From positions 25,428,585 to 25,492,584 of the forward strand of contig CM065178.1 in assembly GCA_033026295.1 (NCBI GenBank): a DNA stretch of 64,000 nucleotides. The letters run 5' to 3'. Source of the stretch: Channa striata (taxonomy: Eukaryota > Chordata > Actinopteri > Anabantiformes > Channidae). The position numbers were made by a program, and so were the translations under genes. Positions 1 through 11,679 of the stretch are shown here, piece by piece. Below the pieces are notes generated by a model. It did no database searches and was not told where the DNA came from. It saw only the letters and a program-made list of their open reading frames with translations. How positions within the stretch are numbered: position 1 is the stretch's first letter; every line of letters begins with the position of its first letter.

Positions 1-2263
1 CACAGTCCATTTGTTTTTGCAAAGACACTGTGTCAAATTCAAGATTCATAAATAATTTGTGCGCTGATTAAAAAAAATGCACAGTGAAAATTCATTAAGA
101 TCCTGATGTGGCGTTCACACCTCTGCTCCATTTCAAACTTGTGTGGATTTTTTTTCTTTATGAAAACATCACTCTTTCTCAACAGGAGTGTGAAGATTTT
201 TACCAAAACTTAATATTTTCGGAGTTTACTTTGTAACCAAAGCAGCTGGCTCTGGCGTTTCTTTTTGGATGCTAACAGTTTGAGGAAGAAATGAATGTCT
301 GAGTGTGCTGCGTAGAGCCAGAAATCAAATCCTATTCATATTCCTGCTGAAAACTCCAGTCCTTGTTTCTTGACTTTGCTCCAAAACAACATTTCATCGC
401 TCTTATTGTTTTTCTGCCTCGCTGCCTGGAAGGATTTGGGTTCGTCAGCTGTTCACATAAACAGAGGGCGCAGGCAGACGTCCTCCTCTCCTTTTGATTC
501 AGTCCTATTTCTGACGTCGGGTTCCAGGCTTAAACGGTTGTTATCAAGGATGTTAGACTCAACTGTTTCTCAAAGCTGCAATCAGAGGTTTTTATTCCGA
601 CCCGCTGAGTTCTGTGGTCACTCGCACACAGTCTGAAAAGTGCTGTGCCCGTACGCGGAGGCTTTCTGAGCATCCTGTGGTCATACATGGGACTTTGTTC
701 ATTTCTAAACACAATGAAATCTCATAGAATGTATTTAATATACAGAAATGCTTGAAACGTTGAATCAACACATGACAATCTTGACTGTGACACTGTTTAC
801 AAAAGCCAAACAATGTGAAAAGTTGCGTTCAGGACTTCCCGTCGTCCCGTCAGGGAAAGTCTGTTAGGAAGCCGTGGATCTGCATCAACCCCGCTGACCT
901 CTGACAGTGTTACAGTGTGGAGGCAAATAGATTTAATTATAGACCAAATTTCAAACACTGAGGCAATTCAAAGAGGTTTACGCGGGGTAATACTCGGATT
1001 TGTGTGAGCAGGAGCCCTAAAATGTATTGGACTGTATTAAATTGCACATAATGTAGTGGCTGATCTGTGTATCATTAAAAAATACCAGACTTGGATAGTT
1101 CCAGTATCTAATTCCAGTTTCTGTCTGATAAAGCTAAGCTCCTCAGACCTTATTTATTCTAGAATACACTGTGTTAGTATGATTACTAAAAGGTCAGTTG
1201 TAAAATAGGAAATGCCTCAACACTGAAACTCATAAGTTGTATTGATGTAAATAAAACAAAGATTGGTGAAATGAAACAAAAATGAAGAAAACTAGGAATC
1301 AATATGCAAAAATCCGGTTTCTGCTCTCAGGCGCATCTCACTTTGAAACAAAAATATTTAGTAGTGACACTTAATTTATAGATGCTTTTAAGGATTTTGA
1401 GTTTTCTTTGTTTGGTCTAGTAAACTGAAGTCAGTGGGTTGAAAACGTCCCTGTGGGGGGTTTTCTGGAGCTGTAATGGGTGTTTGGCCTAATTTTCCTA
1501 TTTTATAGACTAAACAGCTAAGCTATGAAGTCATCAGCCCCTCAAGAGTCTTGAGCTGTTTTTGAAAACTTCAGATTTCACCTTAATATACCACTTTAAA
1601 ACATAAGTGTTGAGTCACTCGTGTAATGCGATCACACTGGCATGATCGTGGATTAAAAAGCGAACAACAAGGATTAGTCATTTTACACACACACAGCCTC
1701 TGCAGGCTTTGCGCCTCGCGCCCTGTGACAGTCTGTTGTGAGCTGAGGGTTCAGCTCTTGCGCAGGTTTGCGTGCCACGTTTAATCTTTGAGTCATGCCG
1801 ATGATTGGTCTGATTAGTCCTAATTATCGTGCAGTTTGTTGCCTTTGATCACAACAGCTCGAGGAGTTTGTGCAGTTGACAGTTTGAGCTTTAAACAGCT
1901 TTCAATCCGTCTCTGCTCAATCGTTCTGCCTGTTTTACATGCAGCTTTTGTTGCTTGGTGAGCAGGGAAATCCTGCTTAACATAGCAGTGACTGATGTTA
2001 TTTCCACAGTTTCCTCTTTATTCACTGTGCAGCAGTTTGTCATCTCAATTAGAAAAGGACTGAAAAAAGGAAAGAAAACTCACTGAAACCAGTTTTCAAC
2101 ACCTCTTTTCTCCATTTCTCCCAGTTGCTTCCTTCTGATCAAAGCATCAAATTTATGGTTGTGAGGCTGCTTGATAGACGGCTTAAACTGAAAGGTTCTC
2201 CCTGTCCCGTGAGTTACTGTGACGTTCGATTTCACAGTACGACCTGTGTGCATCTGTCTGCAG
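1..2263. other. Noncoding DNA upstream of sncaip exon 2
   Basis: No exon supported. This is either 5' flank or, more likely, part of the first sncaip intron, since the coding exon has a splice acceptor. AT-rich. The stretch 1690-1880 is less AT-rich and contains TGATTGGTCTGATTAG and CCTAATTATC motifs, but nothing I can name. Confidence 0.6.
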
Positions 2264-2350
2264 CTGCGTGTGAGGCTGATGATGTGGTTGAAGATGGAGG
2301 CTCCTGAATACCTGGACCTGGATGAGATCGACTTCTCTGATGATTCAGTG
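2264..2350 (+). CDS. sncaip: sncaip exon with start codon
   Basis: An acceptor (CTGTCTGCAG) precedes 2264. 2264-2293 is 5' UTR and the ATG is at 2294, with G at -1 and G at +4. It codes for residues 1-19 ending ...FSDDSV and is in phase 0. The donor GTCAGT is at 2351. A noncoding first exon must lie upstream, possibly outside the window. Confidence 0.92.
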
Positions 2351-2937
2351 GTCAGTATCTACAGTCATTCACCTACCTTGATGTGGACTAAAATTAACAG
2401 GTTTTTTTAATCAAAACAAGGCATTAGGTCCAAATCCAGGAGAAGAAGGGTTGGGCTTGTGTGCAGCTGGACATCATTAAAAGGAAGATTTACTTTTTTT
2501 TCTGCCTTTAAAGCAACTTTCAGTTGCTGTGATAAGTCATCCTTTCCAAATGGGCCTTTAAGAAAGATGCTTGCGCTGTTAAGTCACAGTTCAGTGTATC
2601 ATAGTGTGTTAAAGCCTTCGAAACGGGTCACAGCAGGCAGATCCCGTTGGCTGTTTGCATCCGCTCAGTTTCAAATGGCTACGATAGTAACAACGCACAC
2701 TCCAGCTTACATGGGCGTAAACATTTGCATCCCTTTTGATAAGTGAATTAAAAATCTGTTAATTTCTAATGTAAGAACAGTTTATGTTGATGCGGGTAAA
2801 AAAATCTTTAAAATCTTTCTTTGAAATTTCAAAATTTGGTTCGTTGAGTGAGAGAAATGTATAAAGGAATTTAGATGGTTTACTGCTGGAATTTACCCAC
2901 TGCTTCAGAAAGCAGCACAAAAGAAATCCAGAGTTCC

Positions 2938-2971
<34 letters not shown>

Positions 2972-5900
2972 GCAATAAGCATTGAAGCATCTTGTTTTCA
3001 TAAAAGTCTGAGCTTTACGTGTTTCATTTCATCTAATTCTCAGATTCGTACATAAATGCCATTAAATGTCCCTTTGACTTCATCATATCAAAGTCTCTCC
3101 TTCCTCCCAGCGGAAAAACTCCTCCAGGTGCCTTCACTTGGAAGAACCTTCAGTTCAGATTATGTCTTCTCGTTGTTAACACTGTGGAGTGTGATCCCCG
3201 ATGACGTCATCTGAAGTATTTTCATATAGTGAAGTCAGAGGGGAGTTTTCAGAGCCAGAATGTATCAGAAGATGGATCTTATTAATGGTTGTCAAACGAG
3301 TCACTGAGTGCCCCTCCTAGCTGGCACATGCAGTGTCCAGTTTATTAGGTACACCCAGCTAAAATGCAATAAATCTGCCTAAAAGTTACATTGTTTGTTT
3401 CCTCTCTAAAACAATAGAGTTTAACGGCACCACGAACTCAGCTTTGAGATGGAACATTGATGAAGGGAGGGACTGAGAAAGCATTAGTTTGAGTTCTGTG
3501 TGTAAACCTGGCAACTGTTTAATGACACAGCTGTAGCCCGCAGTGGCCTCACTGCTTCATGTTACAATCTCTGCTCAAAGCAATTAACTTTTCTCTAAAA
3601 ATAACTGCTGGGCACAGCTGCTCAACTGCTGTGGACACATTTTCCAGCCAGTCTCACTCTTACTTTTCGTCTTTCCACCTCCTCGCAGTATTCTGTGACG
3701 TCTCTGAAGAGCATCCCAGAGCTGTCCAGGAGGAGCGATGGCCAGGCCGAGGACAGGCCAGGTAACCGAAATGAAAATGTAGCTTAGCTGAAATTTGTGA
3801 TCTGTTTTCAGTGGAAGCTGAAAGGGAAAGAGCTTGACGTCTTGACTGCGCTGTTTAAACTTATCGCTCTTCCTCGTGCAGCTCCAGCCATCAACTGGAG
3901 TCGTGGTGTTTCCTCCCACACCAGTGGGGGAATCAAACCCACGGGGCTCGCAGAGGTCCACAGTAAATTCAGACCAGTGAAGAGAGTCTCCCCTCTTAAA
4001 CACCAACCAGAAACCACTGACTGTGACTCTGACAGTAAAGTTCAGAGCCAGGGGCCGGGCTTAGGAGAGCCAGGGGAAGGCAGTAAGGAAGACCCCAGCT
4101 CCGACAAGCCAACAAATACCTCCAGCTCCGACGGGCCAGGAGAGAAGCCAAAGGGCCAAGGTAACAGCGTTGGTCTTGTTGGAGGTAACAACCCTCAGGC
4201 TCTGCTCGGGGAGCTGGAGCACTATGATCTGGACATGGACGAGATCCTGGACGTGCCTTATATTAAGTCCAGTCAGCAAATGTCCACGCTGCCTCGCGTT
4301 CCCCATGACAAGCGCTCCGTGGCAGGGAGCAACCTGGGTGGAGGCACCCTGGAGAGGAACCGGGGAGGAGGGCTAAAGAGCTCGGGGTTGTCCCTCAACG
4401 AGCCTCTGAGCCTGGGCAGCAGCAGCTCTCAGACGCAGGTGAGAACTGATCAGCTGTGAAATAACGGCTTTGATTTTATTGGATTTAACAAAGGGAAGCT
4501 TTGTGGAACATGCAACAGAATACAAAACTCTTTTTGCAGCATTAAACCATATTTTTGTCACCAGGTAAATAGAAGCACAGAGTGGGATACGACACTGCAC
4601 AGCAGAGGTTCTACAACCACTTACTCTTAATTACGGTTTTGCCAAAGAATAGCCCGTTAAACCCTTTAGTTTACTAGATGTAAACTGTCTTGAAAATAAT
4701 TTGCTGTGGTACTGCAAATGAATGGGTGTTTTGGGAATTGTCATAAACACAGGGGGCTTGAATCTTTTTTGGGCATTAAGGTATTTGAAGATTTGAAGAG
4801 GAAATTAAGACCATTAACCAAAAATAGCGCTTAACACACAAGTCATTCTGCTAAAGATTGGATAAAGCAGAAGATGGCGTGTGTGGAAGTCCCAGTCCTG
4901 AGACTACATGTTTTCCCTTGATTGCAAATTTTCTATAAACCCTTTTCCAGTTTGCTTAACGTTTACCTACTAATTGTAGTAATCGACAGTATTCATTGTT
5001 TAAGTGTGATGACGAAGTTTTCACCTGTGATGTCAGGATTGGGTTTGAAAAGTCACACACTCATGTGCTTCCTCCAGTACTGTGTTCTGTCTCCGGTGAA
5101 ATGGTCGGACCTGAGGAAGTCGAAGTCCATGGATCCAGACCTCCATCACCTCCACCGCCCCCCAGCTGGAGGAGGTTACCAGACTGAGCTGCTCTCCTCT
5201 GGGCACCTTAGTTGCTCCTCCTCCCTCTCTTCCTTCACTGATGCGGGTATGGCGTGAAAGCCCTTTTTTCTTGGAGGTTTTCCCCCTCAAAACGCTCCAA
5301 TAACACTGTATGATACGTCTGAATTTTGACTTCCAGATAAGCTGCTGTCAGCACGTGTTTACCCAGACTCCCAGAGCCAGAGGCTGGGAGTGGAGCCTCC
5401 GGGGGGCCAGGGGCTGATGTTCCCCCTGCCAGGGTGCAGCGCTGGAAGGCAGGACGGCTCTAAGCCCTGGACAGGAGGAGGCAGCAGTGGCGGTCAGAGG
5501 GGGTTTGGAGGAGGTGGAGGAGCAGGAGGGGAGGTGGACGAGGAGACCAAGAAGAACCAGAACATCATCAACATCGTGAGAGAGGGACAGATCTCACTGC
5601 TGGTGAGTGGGAGGTCGTCACGTGCTGAAAGGCTTCAAACAATCAAGAAGCGACAGGCGAACAACATTTCCTGTTTTTTCTTCTTCTCTCCTACCGTGCC
5701 ACCTGAAATTTTCCGTATTCCCCTGTTTTGCCCACCTCCTCCTCTCCCTTCTCCTTTCTCTCTCTGATGCACGTTCCTCTTCTCCTCCTGCCTCCCTCAC
5801 CTTCCTTCGCCACTCCTCCTCCTCGTCTGCAGCCTCACCTGGCAGCAGATAACCTGGAGCTCATCAGGGACGAGGACGGAAACAACCTGCTGCACATCTC

Positions 5901-8900
5901 GGCCTCGCAGGGTCATGCTGACTGTCTGCAGCACCTCACTTCTCTTATGGGCGAGGACGGCCTCAACGAACGCAACAACCAGCAGCTCACCCCTGCAGGC
6001 CTGGGCGTCAGGGTCAGTCTGTTGTGGCTTTTATATGGAAATTCTTCTTTTCACATTCTCCTCTAGTTTGAATTTGCCCATCAGCATGCAGCATTTGCTC
6101 AGCTGGTTGAATTTGCATAGATTGAACTAAGCTTCTAAACGGACTTAAAACGGGAAAGTTTATTGACTGCAGGCAGAACTGGGAGGCCTATTACAGGTCC
6201 GAACAGCTAAGAATCCATAATTCATTTTAAATCTTTGCCGTATTATGTCTGAGAAGATGAAACTCATTGTTACCTCAGCCATGTTTTAACTGAAGTCACT
6301 GTGCACGACTCATTTATTTAATAGTTAATTTTACACAAGTAAGAGAAGGAGCCACGTTCTGAAGGATATCGCAGCGTCCAGGACTTATTTCTACAGCGGT
6401 CGTTTGCCATTTCCAGCTGTGCATGTGAAAAGACGACATTAGTTTAAATGCTTCAGTTTTGTACTTGCAGGGGGAAGTATGACTCTTGAGGGCTAAGAAC
6501 ATGCCGAGATTTGATTTGCTGTTGGCAGCTGGTCAGTGAGATCATACAAGTTTCAGATGAAGGTTTTTGATAAAACTGGTTCTGTTGGCAGCAGCAGGAT
6601 GCTTAAAAAAAAGAGTCCAGGAGTCGAAGAAAGCGAACCCTGCAAATACTGTGCAGATCCTGTTATGTCTGTTACGACATGGAAACTGAGTTCTTGATTG
6701 GCTGCCAGACAGGAAGTGTGTTATCTCGAGACAAGCTGGGTAGCTGTGTGCGTACTGATTGGCTCTTATCAAAAGCCCCTGTTTATTCACTTAGATAGAT
6801 GGAGGATTTGACGCGACCACCTGGGCGTCACTAGGGCTTCTTAACTGCGTGCGTGTTGTCTTTGCTGCAGAACGGTCATCTGGAGTGTGTGAGGTGGATG
6901 GTGAGTGAAACGGAGGCCATTGCAGAGCTGAGCTGCACCAGAGAACACCCCAGTCTGATCCACTACGCCGCTCGCTATGGACAGGTACTAGACTCATTCA
7001 CAAGCTACAAAATAAAGTGTTGAAACGCCTGTAAAATGATCCATGGATTGATTCTGAATATGGACCATGACCCATCGCTTTGTTCACCTCCAACATCACT
7101 TTTCTGTTCAGCACACATAAATCAGTGGTGACAAAAGCCATGTTCATTTTGTATCTGTGTGCAACATGAGCACTGTTAACACACGACACCCTCCAGTCAG
7201 CGGCCAGTCGGCCCTCTTCCTGTTTCCCTGCGTAGTGTGTTTCAACTCCGAATGTCCCGCTCTCTCTACGACGACCAGCTCTGTCCAGTTGTTGTTGTAG
7301 AGTCATTCACTTCATCTAGTGAAAACTCAACTCAATATAATGTGCACAATTAAAAAATATCACCATGTAGGTTTTTTTCCAGTATTGTGCAGCCCCACTG
7401 TTTTCTGGTGTTGTGTTGATGTGTTTCATTATTTTTAGTCATTGTAAAAGTCATTTGATGTGACATTTATTGTAATAATTTAACAAAAAAATAGAAAGGC
7501 TTCATAAGCAGCCGTTTGAGCTCTTGAAAACAGACTGTTTGTTTGGCTAAAGACTTTTTTTTTGGAATTTCTTCATCTAAAGTCAGATTTCTTCAAATGT
7601 CACATGAGGCAATTAAGCAGCAAAACATCCAGATTGTGCTGTAGACAGACCAATGTAAACTGTAACCTAACGCCTTTTGTCTGTGGACACGTCCTCTGAC
7701 GCCGTCATCCCCGGACCCACGCTTGCTAAAGACGAGGTGCTACTGTCTTAACAACCATTTTGTGCTTCACATTCGGTTGCTCCTAGTTTCCTAATGGGGA
7801 AACAAAATAATATTAAATTAAACCAGTAATATTAGTATTTGAAAGCCAAGGAATGGTTCAGAGATTTGAGAGACATTCAATTCCATTCAACTTTATTTAT
7901 ATGTCGCCAATTTACAACAAAATCATCCCAAGGCACTTTACAGAATAAAGTCATTTAGAGAAAACCCAACGAATCCCCCTTGAGCAGCGATAGAAGAAAC
8001 CTCCAGCAGAACCAGGCTCAGGGTGGGCGGACATCTGCCTTGACCCGTTGGGCTGAGTGGAAATCATTGGGCAGGTTGGTAGGACCAGTAGCTGGAAGAC
8101 ACACAGCTCCAAAGCCGGGGACACCTGAGGACATCAAGTGTGTTTAGCTCCTGTTGTGTTTTCTTCGGGTAGGACTTGTTCTAAAGGAACTTAAACGTCT
8201 CTCTTCTGCTCTTTGCTGGTCTCTGCAGGAAAAGGTTTTGCTGTGGTTGCTTCAGTTCATGCAGGAACAGGCAATCTCTCTGGATGAAGTCGACCAGAAT
8301 GGAAACACAGCCGTCCATGTGGCCGCTCAGTATGGACACCTGACCTGTATACAGGTGAGCACAGCTGGAACGCTACTATCAGTTCAACTCTGTCATGTTC
8401 ATTTTCTTGGTCTGCATCATCAAAAAAATGTTTTATCCCTTCCAAAAATACAACAGCAGGAATTGAATGACCTTCAGTACGTTGACTATCAGTAAAGTTG
8501 TAGCATTAAATGTATTTAAAAATGTAAATGGATTTGTGATTTCCACACGTCTGTGATCAACCGTCTGTTACAGCAGCATCCTGCTCCAGTTATTCTGTCC
8601 ATCCAACCGTTAATTTATTTTAAACGTGGGTTTTACAACCTGAAGCTCACTTTTTCCTGCCGTGCAAGCTGCGTTTTTTTTATTTATTATTATTATTCTT
8701 ATTATTCCTGGTAGGTGGCACACCCTGCTGAACGAGAGGTGGATGTTATCAGTCTCGTCTGCTTCCTTTGGGCCAGCCAGGCAAACAGTCAAAATACTCA
8801 TGGCTAATCATCTGTTCTAGATAAAACACAGAGTAAAACAGACCTGCACTGTGGGAATGGCTTTTTTGGGGGGGGGCTCTGTAAATAAGACTTTTTCTTA

Positions 8901-11468
8901 TCTTAGAAATGGTCGTCAAATGTTAAAGCTTGTTGCTGAGAGCCACAACTGAGTCGCTAAAGTTTAGGTTTGTGTGTGCGTTTCCAGACTCTGGTGGAGT
9001 ACGGCTCGAATGTGACGGTCCAGAACCAGCAGGGGGAGCGACCGTCCCAGAGCGCCGAGCGGCAGGGACACACCACCTGTGCTCGATATCTGGTTGTCGT
9101 GGAAACCTGTATGTCATTGGCCTCACAGGTTGTTAAACTCACCAAACAACTGAATGAGTAAGTTACAAGTTTCTTTTTTTTCTCTAAGAGTTGGTGTCTC
9201 AGTTCCTAGAATTAAAAAAATACTTTCTTTACATTTGTGAGAATTATTCGAAGCATTTAGTTTGCTTTTGTCGATATTTGGTTTAGAACTTTGCATCAGA
9301 GCAGAAAACTGGCATAACTCTCCCTACTCCCTCCCAGCAGTATGAAATCATTGTTCTGTACCTCTGAGCTGTGTGTGTTGAGATTGTTGCTGCCTGTCGG
9401 TCAGTTTTGAGCCTGTCGTCTGTGGGTTTTGTCATTAAGACAGGCAACAGAGAGGATGGCTCTACAGAAACAACTGCAAAGACTGATGGACCCCAACAAA
9501 ACAGAGGGGACTCCATCCCGGTCACCCAGGTAGCACACACACACACAGATGATGTCCTTTCCCCACAGAACCTCCTCTCTTGCATGTGGCTCCCACGAGC
9601 CTTGAATTACATAATTTTTATGGCACAGGGAGAACTTAAACTCAGAGCTCTTGGTGAGTCGATTAAAATGAAAAAGTGAAGAGCACGCAATGAAAAACAC
9701 GCAAGACACGTCTTAAAAGCACAATTAAAGATATTCTCTGACTTTGTCAGTGTGACGAGCAGGTGGTAACAAGCACATCCAGAAACAGAGTGGAATCTAT
9801 AAGTCTGCATGTTTCTGTTTGTTTGTTCCAGAATTATAGCAAAAAAAGGTACCGTATTTTCCGGACTATAAGCCGCTACTTTTTTCCGACGTTTTGAACC
9901 ATGCGGCTTTTACAGAGATGCGGCTTTTCTATGAATTTTTCTGCAGCCCTCAGATGGGCGCTGTAGATGGAAGTCAGTGCAAACAAAAAAGCGCCAGTTT
10001 TTATTCTTAGCACATGCAACCCAAGACGCACAACAGCAAACATCAGCACTTTTACTGCCGTGTTACAGGCACCATTCAGGTTCAGGTGTATCAATAAACA
10101 CTTATGGTACAAAATCTTTCTATGTAAATATCTTATTTCTCAGCCTGGATATTGGCGGCTTATAGTCCGATGCGGTTTATATGTGACAAAATATATATTT
10201 CTTTTAAATTTAAGCGGGTGCGGCTTAAATTTAGGCGCGCTCTATAGTCCAGAATTTACGGTATTTATTATGATTGTTTGATGAGTGAGATAGGAGTGGG
10301 ATCGTGGAGTAGTTACCATAAGTGGTAAAAATAATAATAGAACTCCATCTACTAGTATGTTGTAGAATCAGCCGTGTGTGTCTTTACATATGTTTAGTGG
10401 CAGGGCAATGCCACAGTATTACTGCAAAGGAAGAAAACACTTCCTGTCTCCCTCTTTCGACTCCAGCTCCCATCAGCCCTCGGTGGACGCGTGGCCAGAG
10501 ATGATGCTGACAGCAGAGGGGACTCCAGGCGACGGTCAGTGGCTGGTTCGTCAAGGAGGGATTGGACCTGACTCAGTGCTGCGGCAGCTGCTGGGGAAGG
10601 ACGTGTCGGAGACGCTGTGTCCCAGGGACAGACTTCCCCCCACAAGTGGCCTGGGCAGAGAGGGCCCCTGTGGGCCTGGGGCTCCTGGGAGCCGCCGGAC
10701 AGGACTCGGGGAGAGGAGGGAGCTCAAACTAGCGAGACTGAAACAGATCATGCAGCGCTCTCTCAGTGAATCGGACTCGGACGGTTATCCACCGGAGGAA
10801 GGTAAGAATTCCGGAGCATCCTCGCACACAGTGCGACCTGATAGGCCATCCCACCTGCCAATCGCAGAGGAAGAACCAGTGTCGAACCACCTGCATCAGA
10901 TGATGAAGAAGCACCTCCCCTGCTCCTCCTCAGCTGAGAGGAAACTGGCGTTCTCTGTCACCGGGTCAAAATCTGTGGACAGTGTTGGGTACAACCCTTC
11001 CCCGACTTCCAGCGACCCTGAAGCCACAGATGGTAAAACGCCAGACGCCTCTGGCGACTTCCAGGACCCTGCAAATGGTCAAAAGGTCGCCACCAGTCCC
11101 AAGAGTGCTCTAAAGTCTCCTTCATCCGCAGGAAGACGTCGCAGAACCTTAAACTAAGGGTTACCTTTGATGAGGGGGTTCACAAGAGCGCCAGTCAGGA
11201 GGCAGAGTCGACCAAAGGGCATCACGGGAAGGAGAGGACTTCAACAGGAAGCTCTGAAAGCAAACGGCCTTTTGGGACGTTCCGCTCCATCATGGAGACG
11301 TTGAGTGGAAACACAAACCACAACAACAACAGCAGCAGCAGCAGCAGCAGTCAGTCAGGCTCTGCTGTTAAACAGCACGTCTGTCAGAACTCACCTGGCA
11401 GGAAGTCCGACCGTAAGAACAGCCCAGCGAGTGGAGCCAAGACCAAGAGCAAAAGCAGTAACGTTTAA
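2294..11468 (+). CDS. sncaip: Synphilin-1 (alpha-synuclein-interacting protein), 11 coding exons
   Basis: Cytoplasmic adaptor that in mammals binds alpha-synuclein and is ubiquitinated by SIAH and parkin-type ligases; it collects in aggresomes and Lewy bodies. Coding exons: 2294-2350, 3689-3761, 3882-4438, 5078-5246, 5337-5602, 5833-6012, 6871-6984, 8229-8354, 8988-9157, 9440-9529, 10467-11468. All junctions have GT/AG and keep phase. The product is about 934 residues (human 919). It opens with MEAPEYLDLDEIDFSDD, nearly identical to human. Conserved landmarks are KFRPVKRVSPLKHQPE (exon 3), LGELEHYDLDMDEILDVPYI (exon 3), an ankyrin-repeat block in exons 6-9 (about residues 380-550), a coiled coil across exons 9-10, KRELKLARL-type sequence and a C-terminal FRSIMETLSGN motif. 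One base appears missing at 11128 (TCC GCAGG where TCC CGC AGG is expected). Read literally, the frame stops at 11155-11157 after about 830 residues. Downstream sequence in the other frame is conserved to the stop at 11466-11468, so an assembly error or recent mutation is likely. Identity is very secure. Confidence 0.97.
2943..2971. repeat. (CA)n microsatellite in sncaip intron
   Basis: About 14 uninterrupted AC/CA units. Confidence 0.95.
3333..3362. repeat. Fragment of a dispersed teleost repeat (TTTATTAGGTACACC motif)
   Basis: CCAGTTTATTAGGTACACCC is the recurrent end motif of a repeat widespread in fish genomes. Related copies lie at 30018-30038 (plus sense) and 43267-43293 (minus sense). 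Confidence 0.6.
3689..3761 (+). CDS. sncaip: sncaip coding exon 2
   Basis: Codes for YSVTSLKSIPELSRRSD and on to RP (residues 20-43), matching human YSVTSLKTIPEL. The acceptor is CTCGCAG and the donor GGTAACC; it ends in phase 1. Confidence 0.95.
3882..4438 (+). CDS. sncaip: sncaip coding exon 3
   Basis: Large exon for residues 44-229. It holds the conserved block KFRPVKRVSPLKHQPE and the acidic LGELEHYDLDMDEILDVPYI segment followed by KSSQQ. The acidic Ser/Gly/Pro-rich linker between them is poorly conserved. The donor GTGAGA is at 4439. Confidence 0.97.
5078..5246 (+). CDS. sncaip: sncaip coding exon 4
   Basis: Starts YCVLSPVKWSDLRKSKSMDP, matching human FCVLSPVKSPHLRK. The rest is low-complexity Pro/Ser-rich. 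The acceptor is TTCCTCCAG and the donor GTATGG; it ends in phase 1. Confidence 0.93.
5337..5602 (+). CDS. sncaip: sncaip coding exon 5, glycine-rich
   Basis: Residues 286-374. It contains a Gly-rich stretch (about 5480-5540) absent from the human protein as I recall it, then NIINIVREGQISLL, which matches human SILNIVKEGQISLL just before the ankyrin block. The donor GTGAGT is at 5603. Confidence 0.94.
5683..5832 (+). promoter_or_regulatory. Extended pyrimidine tract upstream of sncaip exon 6
   Basis: About 150 bases of nearly continuous C/T ending in CTGCAG. It is much longer than a normal polypyrimidine tract and fills most of the 230-base intron. Confidence 0.7.
5833..6012 (+). CDS. sncaip: sncaip coding exon 6, first ankyrin repeats
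   Basis: Residues 375-434, starting PHLAADNLELIRDEDGNNLL. This is the first ankyrin unit (GNNLLHISASQGHADCLQHL) and then LNERNNQQLTPAGLGVR. It is preceded by a long pyrimidine tract and flanked by CTGCAG / GTCAGT. Confidence 0.96.
6871..6984 (+). CDS. sncaip: sncaip coding exon 7, ankyrin
   Basis: Codes for NGHLECVRWMVSETEAIAEL and on to HYAARYGQ (38 codons, phase 0 both ends), an ankyrin helix pair nearly identical to human. Confidence 0.97.
7873..8135. mobile_element. Teleost interspersed repeat fragment in sncaip intron 7
   Basis: Contains ACTTTATTTATATGTCGCCA, then AAGGCACTTTACA and GAAACCTCCAGCAGAACCAG followed by GCTCAGGG. These are diagnostic phrases of a very common fish retroposon-like repeat. 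It is degenerate, and I am not sure of its superfamily. Confidence 0.75.
8229..8354 (+). CDS. sncaip: sncaip coding exon 8, ankyrin
   Basis: Codes for EKVLLWLLQFMQEQAISLDE and VDQNGNTAVHVAAQYGHLTC IQ (42 codons, phase 0). Nearly identical to the human ankyrin unit. The acceptor is CTCTGCAG and the donor GTGAGC. Confidence 0.97.
8988..9157 (+). CDS. sncaip: sncaip coding exon 9, last ankyrin plus coiled-coil start
   Basis: Starts TLVEYGSNVTVQNQQGERPS, then SAERQGHTTCARYLVVVETC and SLASQVVKLTKQLNE. It ends the ankyrin block and starts the coiled coil. The donor GTAAGT is at 9158; it ends in phase 2. Confidence 0.97.
9440..9529 (+). CDS. sncaip: sncaip coding exon 10, coiled coil
   Basis: Reads EQATERMALQKQLQRLMD across the junction, matching human EQTVERVTLQNQLQQFLE. 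Only the acceptor ATTAAG at 9437-9439 keeps phase; the CAG three bases later would break the frame. The donor is CAG|GTAGCA. Confidence 0.88.
9850..10263. mobile_element. MITE-like DNA transposon in sncaip intron 10
   Basis: A 414-base element with terminal inverted repeats. The left end is TACCGTATTTTCCGGACTAT and the right end is its reverse complement with about 3 mismatches in 21 (TATAGTCCAGAATTTACGGT plus A). Internal TGCGGCTT repeats are typical of this non-autonomous family, seen widely in teleosts. There is no transposase ORF. It sits between coding exons 10 and 11 without disturbing splice sites. Confidence 0.88.
10467..11468 (+). CDS. sncaip: sncaip last coding exon, with apparent frameshift
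   Basis: Starts SSHQPSVDAWPEMM and contains VLRQLLGKDVSE, ERRELKLARLKQIMQRSLSE and KVATSPKSALKSPSS, all conserved. At 11128 the frame must shift by one base to continue as RRKTSQNLKLRVTFDE and then KRPFGTFRSIMETLSGN. An (AGC)n run at about 11332-11351 codes for a serine tract near residue 890. Stop TAA is at 11466-11468 in the corrected frame and at 11155-11157 in the literal frame. Confidence 0.93.
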
Positions 11469-11679
11469 TCCAGCAGGGCCCATTGACAGGCAGCAACACC
11501 AGACCATTCCACAACCAGGAGCAAAAACACGCTGCAAGTTTGTCTGAGACATTTCAGAGACGCTAGATGTCGGAATAGCACTGAGCAAAAGTGGGAACAT
11601 AAAAAAATCAAAATGGTGCAAGTTTTTTTTTACCGGTGCACTTCATACAAAGTGCTGTGAACAGGAAAAACCTACAAAG

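Noticed and set aside
9439..9445. Acceptor ACAG|GC for sncaip exon 10
   Set aside because: It breaks the reading frame; the AAG four bases upstream preserves the conserved coiled-coil sequence.
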